Assembly: GCF_040358985.1 (NCBI RefSeq)
Contig: NZ_CP132932.1
Coordinates: 1,550,001 to 1,614,000 of the forward strand
Origin: Tunturibacter empetritectus
Lineage (GTDB): Bacteria > Acidobacteriota > Terriglobia > Terriglobales > Acidobacteriaceae
Reading direction: 5' to 3'
Length of the DNA stretch: 64,000 nt
The translations under genes and the position numbers were made by a program. The notes beneath the pieces are model-generated. The model searched no databases. It was not told the DNA's origin and worked only from the letters and a program-made list of their open reading frames with translations. Of the stretch, positions 45,584-53,330 are shown piece by piece. Each line of letters begins with the position of its first letter. Positions within the stretch are counted from its first letter, which is position 1.

Positions 45584-48214
45584 CTACTCCGCGCGCAGGG
45601 CTTCCACAGGATTAACCGAGGCTGCGCGGTGCGCGGGGATATAGCTTGCGAGCAGAGCAGAGATCGAGAGCACTAGAGCCACTCCTGCCAGTGTGCCTGC
45701 GTCCCATGGTTGTGTGCCGAACAGGATCTTGCGCATCAGGCTCGCCGTCACCACCGAACAGATCAGGCCCGCAAGAATGCCGATAGCTGCCAGCCGCCCC
45801 GCTTCTTTAAGAATCAGTTTGTACACAGAGCTGCGCTGCGCGCCCATCGCTATACGCACACCAATCTCCCGCGTTCGCTGGCTCACCGAGTACGCGATCA
45901 GACCATACAGACCAACCACTCCCAGCAGCAGAGCTATCGCCGCAAAGCCGCCAACAAGGCATGCAGACGAGCGATGCAGATAAGTTGACTGCGAGTGATT
46001 GATACGGTCCTCCATCGTCTCCGCATTGAAGGTCAGGATTTCGGGATCGATTCGGTGGACCGTTGCTTCGAGTGACTTCAGCAGTTCCTGCGGCTCTTGT
46101 GCTGTCCTTGCAACTAGGAAGAACGCATTGTCGGGCTCCTGGTTGAACGGCGTATACAGTACCGGCTGAACCTCCTCATCCAGAGGTCCTTCCTTAAGGT
46201 CGTCCACTATGCCGACGATCTCGATTGCTGGCGTCGTCGCGTCATATCGTATCTGCCTGCCGATCGGATCTTCTCCAGCAAAGTACTTTCGCGTGAAGGA
46301 TCGATTGACGATCGTCACCCGAGGCTTCGAGACATCGTCCCCCTCACTGAAGTAGCGGCCTCGCACCAGCCGCGCCCGCACCGTGCTGAAGTAGTCAACA
46401 CTCACATTGCGGCTGCTCGATTCATCTTCACTCCCATGTTGCGGCCTGCCAATCACCTCGAAGGTCGTATTTCCTCCTGCAACATTGGCGACAGGAATCT
46501 GGTGCGCTATGGCCACCGACTGAACCCCTGGCAGATGGTTTGTCTCGTCCATGACATGCCGCGCCAATGCAACCTGCTGCTCATCCTTCGCATAGCGCGA
46601 AAGGGGTGCCAACAATCTCATTGACGCCAGATGATCCGTCTGGAATCCAATATCGGCGTGCATCAACCGGTAGAAGCTCTTGCCCAGCAACCCGGCTCCC
46701 ACCAGCAACACCATCGCCGCGCTTAGCTCTAGCGCCACAAGATTCGCTCCCAGGTGGCTCCACACCGTTCTGGAACTGGAACGACCGCCCTCCGTCAACC
46801 CAGTGCGGAGATCTGCGAGCGACAAACGGAGGATGGGCGTGAGCGAAAACAGATTCGCCATCGCGAGACCGATGGCCACGGCGAAACCCATCACATGCAG
46901 ATTCAGTCCCAGTCCTTTCAGATAAGGCATATCCATCAGCATGTTGACCGGCATAAGAAGCTTCAGGAGATGGATCGCTCCGCATGCAGCGCACACGCCA
47001 AGAAGGCTGCCGGTCGCGGCAAGCATGACTCCCTCCGTCACGAACTGGCGGAGCAGCCGCATCCGCGATGCGCCCAGCGCCCCACGAATCGCGATCTCGT
47101 GACGACGGTTCTCCGAGCGAACCAGCAGAAGGCCGGAGACATTCACGCACGCGATCAACAGGAGAAGAACCGCCCCGCACAGCAGCAACAGCAGGACCGG
47201 GCGCAGGCTCCCCACAAGGACCTCCGTCAGCGGCAACACGGTCGCGCCGCGTCCTTCATCGGAGTCCGGATATTGTTTCGCGAGCTGCTGCGCGATCGAA
47301 CGCATGTCAGACGATGCCGCCTCCCACGTGATTCCATCCTTCAGCCGCGCAATCGCCGAAAGTCCGTGGTTTCCACGATTCTTGGGATCGGAGGACTCGC
47401 TGAGAGCCGTCCAAAACTCTGTCTGCCCCGTAAGCGCGAAGTGAAAGTCCTGCGGCAACACGCCGATGATGACGCTCGGTTCTCCATTAAGCGTGACCGT
47501 CTGGCCCAGCAGATCCTGCCGTTTGCCGAAGCGGCTCTGCCACGCAGCGTAACTCACGATGACTGTGCGCGGCGCACTGGGAGTATCCTCGCCGACACCA
47601 AAATCGCGACCAACGATGGGAGCAACGCCCAACGTGCGAAAAAATCCAGCGCTCACCGTAGCGCCTTCCACACGCTGCGTCTCCGTCGCTGTCTTCAAGG
47701 CAAAAGATATGCTGTCGTAAGCCTCCACTGAACTGAAGACCTTGTTCTGCCTCTTCCAGTCCAGATAATCGAGATACGAAAGATGGAATCTCGGCCCAAG
47801 GGGCGTGCTCTCAAACAGCCCCGCCAACCGCGATGGAACTTGATACGGCAACGGACTGATCAGCACCGCATCGACAAATGCAAAGATCGCAATGCTGGCA
47901 CACATACCCAAAGTCAGCACAAGGATCGCAGTGCAGGCGAACCCCGGATTCTTCCACAACTGACGGCACGCATAGCATAGGTCCGACCAGATGCTGTCAA
48001 GTGTCAGCGCCGTATCCGCCCCTGCCACGTGCTCTTTGGTGCTCGTCAGATTGCCGAAGCGCAGCAGCGCATCACGGCGTGCATCCTCGGCCGACATCCC
48101 CGCGGCAAGATTGTCCTCTATCCGCAGCTCGATATGAGACCTTAGTTCAGCGTCGATCTCCCGGTTCACCTTTGATCGGGACATGAGATTCGAAATGCGG
48201 CGAAGCATCGACAT
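45584..48214 (-). CDS. ADOP-family ABC transporter permease (MacB-like, acidobacterial orphan type)
   Basis: 876 aa. N-terminal cytoplasmic helical segment (REIDAELRSHIELRIEDNLAAGMS, ARRDALLRFGN), first membrane helix near residue 95, large periplasmic MacB-core domain (SYLDYLDWKRQNKVFSSVEAYD), FtsX-like permease helices, then a second core plus FtsX domain ending ALLASYIPAHRAASVNPVEALRAE. The duplicated layout without an ATPase gene is typical of acidobacterial duplicated orphan permeases. 9 nt after the PadR gene, so an operon with it. Substrate unknown. Confidence 0.93.
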   Translation of the reverse strand: MSMLRRISNLMSRSKVNREIDAELRSHIELRIEDNLAAGMSAEDARRDALLRFGNLTSTKEHVAGADTALTLDSIWSDLCYACRQLWKNPGFACTAILVLTLGMCASIAIFAFVDAVLISPLPYQVPSRLAGLFESTPLGPRFHLSYLDYLDWKRQNKVFSSVEAYDSISFALKTATETQRVEGATVSAGFFRTLGVAPIVGRDFGVGEDTPSAPRTVIVSYAAWQSRFGKRQDLLGQTVTLNGEPSVIIGVLPQDFHFALTGQTEFWTALSESSDPKNRGNHGLSAIARLKDGITWEAASSDMRSIAQQLAKQYPDSDEGRGATVLPLTEVLVGSLRPVLLLLLCGAVLLLLIACVNVSGLLLVRSENRRHEIAIRGALGASRMRLLRQFVTEGVMLAATGSLLGVCAACGAIHLLKLLMPVNMLMDMPYLKGLGLNLHVMGFAVAIGLAMANLFSLTPILRLSLADLRTGLTEGGRSSSRTVWSHLGANLVALELSAAMVLLVGAGLLGKSFYRLMHADIGFQTDHLASMRLLAPLSRYAKDEQQVALARHVMDETNHLPGVQSVAIAHQIPVANVAGGNTTFEVIGRPQHGSEDESSSRNVSVDYFSTVRARLVRGRYFSEGDDVSKPRVTIVNRSFTRKYFAGEDPIGRQIRYDATTPAIEIVGIVDDLKEGPLDEEVQPVLYTPFNQEPDNAFFLVARTAQEPQELLKSLEATVHRIDPEILTFNAETMEDRINHSQSTYLHRSSACLVGGFAAIALLLGVVGLYGLIAYSVSQRTREIGVRIAMGAQRSSVYKLILKEAGRLAAIGILAGLICSVVTASLMRKILFGTQPWDAGTLAGVALVLSISALLASYIPAHRAASVNPVEALRAE

Positions 48215-48223
48215 ATATTTACC

Positions 48224-48550
48224 TCACGCATAGCTCAAAATGGCGCGAACGCCTTTCACTAGGTACTCAAAGTTCTTCTCGGCATCCTGTAACTGCTGGC
48301 GGCCCACGGAGGTCAGCTTGTAATACTTGGCCCTGCGGTTGGTATTCGTCAGCGCCCACTCTGAAGCGATCCATCGACGTTGTTCCATCCGGTGCAGCGC
48401 TGGGTATAAAGAGCCTTCCTCGACGCGCAGCAGATCGTCCGACGCTCGCTGAATATGGACCACAATTCCATAACCATGCAACTCCCCCATCTGGGAGAGA
48501 GTCTTGAGAACCAGCAAATCGAGCGTCCCCTGCAAATCATTCTTAGCCAT
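48224..48550 (-). CDS. PadR family transcriptional regulator
   Basis: 108 aa winged-helix repressor: DLLVLKTLSQMGELHGYGIV, RVEEGSLYPALHRMEQRRWI, AKYYKLTSVGRQQLQ. Precedes the ADOP permease gene and ends 9 nt from it, the usual pairing in acidobacteria. It probably represses its own operon; a palindrome-like site lies just upstream. Ligand unknown. Confidence 0.94.
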   Translation of the reverse strand: MAKNDLQGTLDLLVLKTLSQMGELHGYGIVVHIQRASDDLLRVEEGSLYPALHRMEQRRWIASEWALTNTNRRAKYYKLTSVGRQQLQDAEKNFEYLVKGVRAILSYA

Positions 48551-48583
48551 GAAAATTGACCCCTAAACAACTTGGGATAAAAG

Positions 48584-48607
48584 ATACCCATAGATGTATA
48601 GGGGTGT
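48584..48607. promoter_or_regulatory. Candidate PadR operator
   Basis: ATACCCATAGATGTATAGGG is an imperfect palindrome (ACCC-ATA ... TATA-GGGGT) placed 34-57 nt upstream of the padR start. Confidence 0.4.
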
Positions 48608-48721
48608 CAACGGCGAAACGACTAAACTAATAGGCGATGACAGCTCAGTTAGGCTGCTCGGAAACAGGACCGATAAACGCGCCTATGTTGACCCTATTTG
48701 GCTATCCCGGAGTACCGATCG

Positions 48722-49013
48722 AAATCCTGTCAAGTCCCCACCACACGAAAACCCTCGTCAATGCTGGACAATCGCGTGGCGTATGAGTTATTGCCAACCC
48801 GATATAATAAGTAGAGAGAAGATAAATAGAGACAAGAATAGCCCCGGGACCGGGGCTGTTCTTATGCGCAACTAGAACTGTAAGACTTCGAACGCTAACT
48901 CATTGATTCAGAGGAATTTGTACGTAACTCCTTTGGCAGGAATGATTTACGAGGCTTGCATCCTCGTAAATCATTAATAATAAAAGGCTTACGCAACGGT
49001 AATAAGGGGGGGG
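48722..49013 (-). repeat. Dispersed mosaic element, copy B (69-bp block, hairpin, G8 tract)
   Basis: Same order as copy A: conserved 69-bp block 48722-48790; GC hairpin (48834-48846 with 48851-48863); GTAACTCCTTT at 48924-48934; a perfect 14-bp AT-rich hairpin (48941-48954 with 48962-48975), not seen in this form in copy A; and a G8 run at 49006-49013, about 25 bp from the plsX stop. Fills most of the gene-free gap 48608-49038. Confidence 0.8.
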
Positions 49014-49038
49014 TAAGTTGCAGTTTGAGAGAACGACC

Positions 49039-50043
49039 CTAGGAAGGAAGCAGCGCCGCTTCAATCCCGGAGTTCACCTCGGCTTGAGCAAACTCTGCCG
49101 CAACCCGCACCCCGTTCATGATCGCCTTCTCATTCGACGATCCATGCCCTACGATGCAAACACCTCGCACGCCCAGCAGCACCGCACCGCCGTACTCCGA
49201 GTAATCCAGCCTCTTCTTGAACTCGGCAAAGGCCCTGCGCGACAGCAGCGCCCCTACCTGAGAGGTCACCGTGGACTTCAACGACTCGCGCAACGACGCA
49301 CTCAGCAACTGGGCCGTCCCCTCAATCGACTTCAGCGCCACGTTCCCGACGAAACCGTCGCATACCGCCACATCGCTGTGCCCGTTGAACAGGTCGCGAC
49401 CCTCCACGTTCCCCTTGAAGTTGATCCCCTTCAAGGCACGCAGCAGCGGCAGAGTATCGCGGGTCAGAGCGTTGCCCTTCGAATCCTCCTCTCCGATCGA
49501 GAGAAGGCCGACGCGAGGGTTGTTGATCTTCAGGATGTTCTTGGCATACATGTGGCCCATCACGGCAAACTGGACCAGATTGTCCGGATCGCAGTCAACA
49601 TTCGCCCCAACGTCCAGCAGTAACGAGGGAATGCGATGGACGGTCGGCAGAATCTGGGCCAGCGCAGGCCGGTCGACGCCGGAAAGCATTCCCAGAACCA
49701 TCTTCGCCGTAGCCATCGCCGCGCCGGTGTTGCCTGCGGTAAAGAACCCCGCGGCACGTCCCTCGCGGACCATCTTCAGCCCTACCCGCATCGTCGAATC
49801 GCGCTTGGACCGGACCGCCTGGGCGGCCTTGTCGTCCATCGTGATCCACTCGGTGGCAGGCACGATGAACACCGGAAGACGTTGTCCACGCAGCGCCTGC
49901 CGCAGAATTGGACGAAGTTTATCCTCCGGCCCAACCAGGTGGACGCGAACGTCATACTGACGCGCAGCAAGGACGGCCCCGCGAACCTCTGGTTCTGGGG
50001 ACTTGTCGGAACCCATTGCATCTACAACGATGTCAGTCGGCAT
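49039..50043 (-). CDS. plsX: Phosphate acyltransferase PlsX
   Basis: 334 aa. Makes acyl-phosphate from acyl-ACP for phospholipid synthesis. IVVDAMGSDKSPEPEVRGAV, TAGNTGAAMATAKMVLG, DVGANVDCDPDNLVQFA, GLLSIGEEDSKGN and VCDGFVGNVALKSIEG are intact. Last gene of yceD-rpmF-plsX, the usual order; fabH, which often follows, is not here and mosaic element B lies downstream instead. Confidence 0.96.
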   Translation of the reverse strand: MPTDIVVDAMGSDKSPEPEVRGAVLAARQYDVRVHLVGPEDKLRPILRQALRGQRLPVFIVPATEWITMDDKAAQAVRSKRDSTMRVGLKMVREGRAAGFFTAGNTGAAMATAKMVLGMLSGVDRPALAQILPTVHRIPSLLLDVGANVDCDPDNLVQFAVMGHMYAKNILKINNPRVGLLSIGEEDSKGNALTRDTLPLLRALKGINFKGNVEGRDLFNGHSDVAVCDGFVGNVALKSIEGTAQLLSASLRESLKSTVTSQVGALLSRRAFAEFKKRLDYSEYGGAVLLGVRGVCIVGHGSSNEKAIMNGVRVAAEFAQAEVNSGIEAALLPS

Positions 50044-50076
50044 CAGCAGGGAAGAGCAGGGTTTGAGTTGGAAAGA

Positions 50077-50262
50077 TTAGTTGGCTTCTTTGGTCACGAG
50101 AACGTCGCGGCCCTTGTACGTACCGCACTTGCGGCAGGCACGATGGGGAAGCTTGCGCTCGTGGCAGTTGGGGCACTCGGAGAGGCCGGTGGGGGTCAAA
50201 AAGTCGTGGCTGCGGCGCTTGGCAGTCCGTTGCTTGGAGTGGCGCCGTTTCGGATTAGGCAT
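50077..50262 (-). CDS. rpmF: 50S ribosomal protein L32
   Basis: 61 aa from MPNPKRRHSKQRTAKRRSHD, with AAAGGGA before this ATG; the longer reading adds ten non-conserved residues. Two Cys pairs (CPNC, CRKC) mark the zinc-binding form, as for L28 in this window. 33 nt upstream of plsX. Confidence 0.96.
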   Translation of the reverse strand: MPNPKRRHSKQRTAKRRSHDFLTPTGLSECPNCHERKLPHRACRKCGTYKGRDVLVTKEAN

Positions 50263-50331
50263 TGCAGTATCCCTTTCAATCGGCCGCGGCAATCACGCAA
50301 AAAACACGCAGTCGACGAGGCAAAAACTTGA

Positions 50332-50946
50332 TTAGTGCTTCAGCTCGAGCTTGTCGGTCAGAGTTCCCAGACCCGCAAGCGCATTCCAACGCGGATCAGC
50401 CGGAGCCTCCTCGCAGGAGCATTTCGCTTGATTCAGGTTCTGACCACAGCGCGGGCAAAGCCCCTTGCAATCTGCCGTACAGAGGGTGCGACTTGGCAGG
50501 GAGAGTAACACCTGCTCGCGCACCACATCCTCCAGCAAAAGACCGCTCTCTTGATAATAACCGATTTCGGTCTCATCCGCAGTAATAGAACGCTCCCCGG
50601 CGTCCGCATCGGCGGATTCGGGACGAAAGATGAGGTCGAAATCGCCCGTAAGCGGCACCTTCACCGGGTCGACGCACCGCGCACAGAGAATCTCGAAGTC
50701 CGCACTGTAATTAGCCCGCAACCGGATATCGTTCACATGCGAACTGGAGCTGCGGTGCTCAATCAGCAGGTCCGCAACGCCGTTGACAGGCAGCGGCCCC
50801 ACCTGCCGAATATCGGAGGCATAGTCCAATGCACCTGGAGCGATGACTTCAGTGAACTCAAGGGGTTCATCTACGAGTTGGAGCGGAGTAATCAGCACGT
50901 TATTAAGGGTAGCAGGTTCCCGGCGCAGATCAAATACCCTGCCCAT
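50332..50946 (-). CDS. yceD: YceD/DUF177 family protein
   Basis: 204 aa. Family linked to 23S rRNA accumulation and always near rpmF. Visible: CARCVDPVKVPLTGDFDLIF and the cysteine cluster CTADCKGLCPRCGQNLNQ ... CSCEE, probably metal-binding. First gene of the yceD-rpmF-plsX operon. Confidence 0.9.
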   Translation of the reverse strand: MGRVFDLRREPATLNNVLITPLQLVDEPLEFTEVIAPGALDYASDIRQVGPLPVNGVADLLIEHRSSSSHVNDIRLRANYSADFEILCARCVDPVKVPLTGDFDLIFRPESADADAGERSITADETEIGYYQESGLLLEDVVREQVLLSLPSRTLCTADCKGLCPRCGQNLNQAKCSCEEAPADPRWNALAGLGTLTDKLELKH

Positions 50947-50972
50947 CGCGCCGAAGAGGCTATCGGAAGCTT

Positions 50973-51147
50973 ATGTCCTGCCGGACGGGCCCACAGCGCG
51001 TGGAGCGGTCACTTCGTGACGGGTATACCGGTCTTGGCAGGATGATAGTCATGGGGCCTCCCCTTGGTCGGCATAATCTGACTCCGACCAACGGGAAGAC
51101 CACGCGAAGCTCTAAAAAGGTGTGCGAACGCCCGCCCAGCAGGACAT
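50973..51147. repeat. Nested palindromic element, copy 3 (degenerate right end)
   Basis: Left end ATGTCCTGCCGGACGGGC, right end GCCCAGCAGGACAT (7-bp outer match, inner part degenerate). Contains GGTCACTTCGTGAC, the TTGGTCGG/CCGACCAA hairpin, and ACCACGCGAAGCTCTAAAAA close to copy 1. Ends 5 nt before the stop codon of the catalase-like gene. Here the flanking genes are co-oriented, not convergent. Confidence 0.85.
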
Positions 51148-51152
51148 CGATT

Positions 51153-52094
51153 CTAAGCAGCCCTTCGCCGACGCCCGCTCAGCAGATAAATCGCCGCTCG
51201 CAACTCCAGCAGCGGATCATCCGATGGTTCGATTCCCTCCACCCGCGGAATCGGATCGAAGATGATCTGCTTCTGTTCCTGAGCGTTATCGGCCACCAGC
51301 GCCGTCAAAGCGAAGGTGCCGAGTTCAAGAACTTTTCGATCGTCCGGCCAGTGATTGGTCGCATCGTCCACCACATCGCCATCGTTCGCAAGCTGCACCA
51401 GAATCTTGAACTTGATTGGCCCTCTCGCAACTCGCTCCGCAATCTCATCCATCAGGTAGTTCGCGTCTTTGGCAGCAGCCGCAGCGTCATCCAAATGATC
51501 GTTCCCAGCCTCAGGAACGATGCGATAGCGCCCAAATCGGCTGACTCCATCCTTGTTGGTGAACTTCATCGCGGTCACACCAAAGTAGCTCTCGCGGGCA
51601 AAGCTCGACGGCGCAGGCTTCGGCGCCTGCACAAACGCCAGCGCCTTTGGATGCGAACCAAGAAACGCCTCAAGCGAAGAGCCGGCCAGATTCTTAGGGT
51701 CACTCGTCGCAAGAGCCTTCAGTAACTCTAGAAACTCCGCCCCTGTTCTTGTCGGAAAGCCATCCGTCGAATGGCTGACGATATCGGTGTGGACGTGTTC
51801 CGCAAGGTTGAACCGAATCGCGAATCCTCGGGGATTTGCATTCGGATCGTTATCAGGCACCAGAGGAATACCAGTCGAGTCCGAAAATCGGACAGTCACT
51901 GGCATCGACTGCCGCAAGATGTGCGGCGCTTTGGTAAGTGTGGCCGCCTCGGAGGAAGGTGTAAACGTGCCGGTCAGCATCGTGCCCTTAGCATGGGCCG
52001 GTCGAAACCCGGGATTCAACCCAAAGATTGCGTCAAACTGTTGTAGAAGCTGTTCGCTGAGCGCAATGAGTTTTTCGTCGGTAGGAAGCGGCAT
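51153..52094 (-). CDS. Catalase-related haem peroxidase (SrpA-like mini-catalase)
   Basis: 313 aa, the reduced catalase core. HAKGTMLTGTFTPSSEAATL carries the distal His; VTVRFSDSTGIPLVPDNDPNANPRGFAIRF follows the catalase fold; RAAIYLLSGRRRR near the end has the Tyr proposed as haem ligand. Signal peptide absent. ATG 52094 with GAAGGAGA upstream is chosen over GTG 52112. Divergent from an SDR gene; shares a regulatory region with it. Confidence 0.9.
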   Translation of the reverse strand: MPLPTDEKLIALSEQLLQQFDAIFGLNPGFRPAHAKGTMLTGTFTPSSEAATLTKAPHILRQSMPVTVRFSDSTGIPLVPDNDPNANPRGFAIRFNLAEHVHTDIVSHSTDGFPTRTGAEFLELLKALATSDPKNLAGSSLEAFLGSHPKALAFVQAPKPAPSSFARESYFGVTAMKFTNKDGVSRFGRYRIVPEAGNDHLDDAAAAAKDANYLMDEIAERVARGPIKFKILVQLANDGDVVDDATNHWPDDRKVLELGTFALTALVADNAQEQKQIIFDPIPRVEGIEPSDDPLLELRAAIYLLSGRRRRAA

Positions 52095-52164
52095 CGTTAT
52101 TCTCCTTCTCACAATCTACTGCACTCTGATTCAGCTTTAGTTAAAACGGACTCTTCTCGAAATG

Positions 52165-52183
52165 ATTGTCTGAGAAAGACAAT
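52165..52183. promoter_or_regulatory. Palindromic operator candidate between catalase-like and SDR genes
   Basis: ATTGTCT-gagaa-AGACAAT is a perfect 7-bp inverted repeat with a 5-bp spacer, about 70 nt from the catalase-like start and 62 nt from the SDR start. Size and symmetry fit a dimeric repressor such as TetR or MarR. No such regulator is adjacent. Confidence 0.5.
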
Positions 52184-52244
52184 GCCTGGCTTACTCGCAG
52201 AAAAAGTTCGCATCTTTCATGACCCCCTGCTACGTCCAATACCG

Positions 52245-53228
52245 ATGAGCAAGAAGTGGCAAGCATCAGACATTCCGTCGCTCGCAGACAAGCGTGTTCT
52301 TATCACTGGAGCGAATAGCGGCATCGGTTATCATGCTGCGCTAAAGCTTGCCCGTAAGGGTGCTCACATTATCTTTGCCTGCCGTGATCAGAGACGAGGC
52401 GAAGCTGCCCTCGCCCGAGTGGAAGCCGATTCACCGGGCTTGCGCATGGAGCTGGCAATTCTTGACCTCGCTTCTCTTTCTTCGATCCATCATTTTGCGG
52501 CTGCTGAACTCGCGCAACATCGCCCGCTGCACCTGCTCATCAATAACGCCGGCGTTATGACTCCGCCCCGCCGCAAAGAAACAGCTGATGGCTTCGAGGT
52601 GCAATTTGGCACGAATGTTCTAGGCCACTTCGCACTCACTGCACTTCTTATGCCCGCGCTGCAGCAGGCTGCTGGCGCATCTTCCGGCAATGCAGCCGAA
52701 CGACCTCGAGTCGTGACCATTGCTTCGATTGCACACAAACGAGGACGCATAAACTTCGATGACTTGAACTCCACGCGAAGCTACTCTCCGATGGGAGCCT
52801 ATCAACAATCGAAGCTCGCCAATCTTCTGATTGCTTTCGAGCTGGATCGTCGCCTGCGCGCGGCGAGCTCACGCATCATGAGCGTTGCTGCGCACCCTGG
52901 CGTAGCGAATACAAATCTCTTCCAGTCGGGCGAATACTCCGCAGTTGAAAAGAGCCTTCGCACCTTTGTGGGACATGTTATTGGCATTGCTCTCAACTCG
53001 GACTCCGAAGGGGCTCTCCCGACGCTCTATGCATCAACATCCGACGATGCAGAAGACGGTGGGTATTATGGGCCGCAAGGTTTTCTGGAGATGCGTGGTC
53101 ACGAGGTAGGACGAGCAAAGATAGCTGCACAAGCGACCGACACCGCCTGTGCCGTTCGCTTATGGCAAGTCTGCGAAGAATTGACAGGGGTTAAATTCTT
53201 TAGCGAGGTGGCGGCTGTCGCCTCGTAA
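52245..53228 (+). CDS. Short-chain dehydrogenase/reductase
   Basis: 327 aa from ATG 52245 (MSKKWQASDIPSLADKRVLITGANSGIG). The cofactor loop TGANSGIGYHAA, NNAGVMTP, catalytic Ser and YQQSKLAN (Tyr-x-x-x-Lys) are present. Resembles the retinol-dehydrogenase/WW-oxidoreductase-like classical SDRs; substrate unknown. An upstream ATG at 52182 lies inside the palindrome and is less likely. Divergent from the catalase-like gene. Confidence 0.92.
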   Translation: MSKKWQASDIPSLADKRVLITGANSGIGYHAALKLARKGAHIIFACRDQRRGEAALARVEADSPGLRMELAILDLASLSSIHHFAAAELAQHRPLHLLINNAGVMTPPRRKETADGFEVQFGTNVLGHFALTALLMPALQQAAGASSGNAAERPRVVTIASIAHKRGRINFDDLNSTRSYSPMGAYQQSKLANLLIAFELDRRLRAASSRIMSVAAHPGVANTNLFQSGEYSAVEKSLRTFVGHVIGIALNSDSEGALPTLYASTSDDAEDGGYYGPQGFLEMRGHEVGRAKIAAQATDTACAVRLWQVCEELTGVKFFSEVAAVAS

Positions 53229-53330
53229 ACGTGATGAGAATTTCTCGACGGCACCACGCAGACACGGCTCTCGCTTAAGTGATCTGGAGCTTTTGGCAGA
53301 CGTGGGTGAATGAGAAGAACTAAAACCAAC

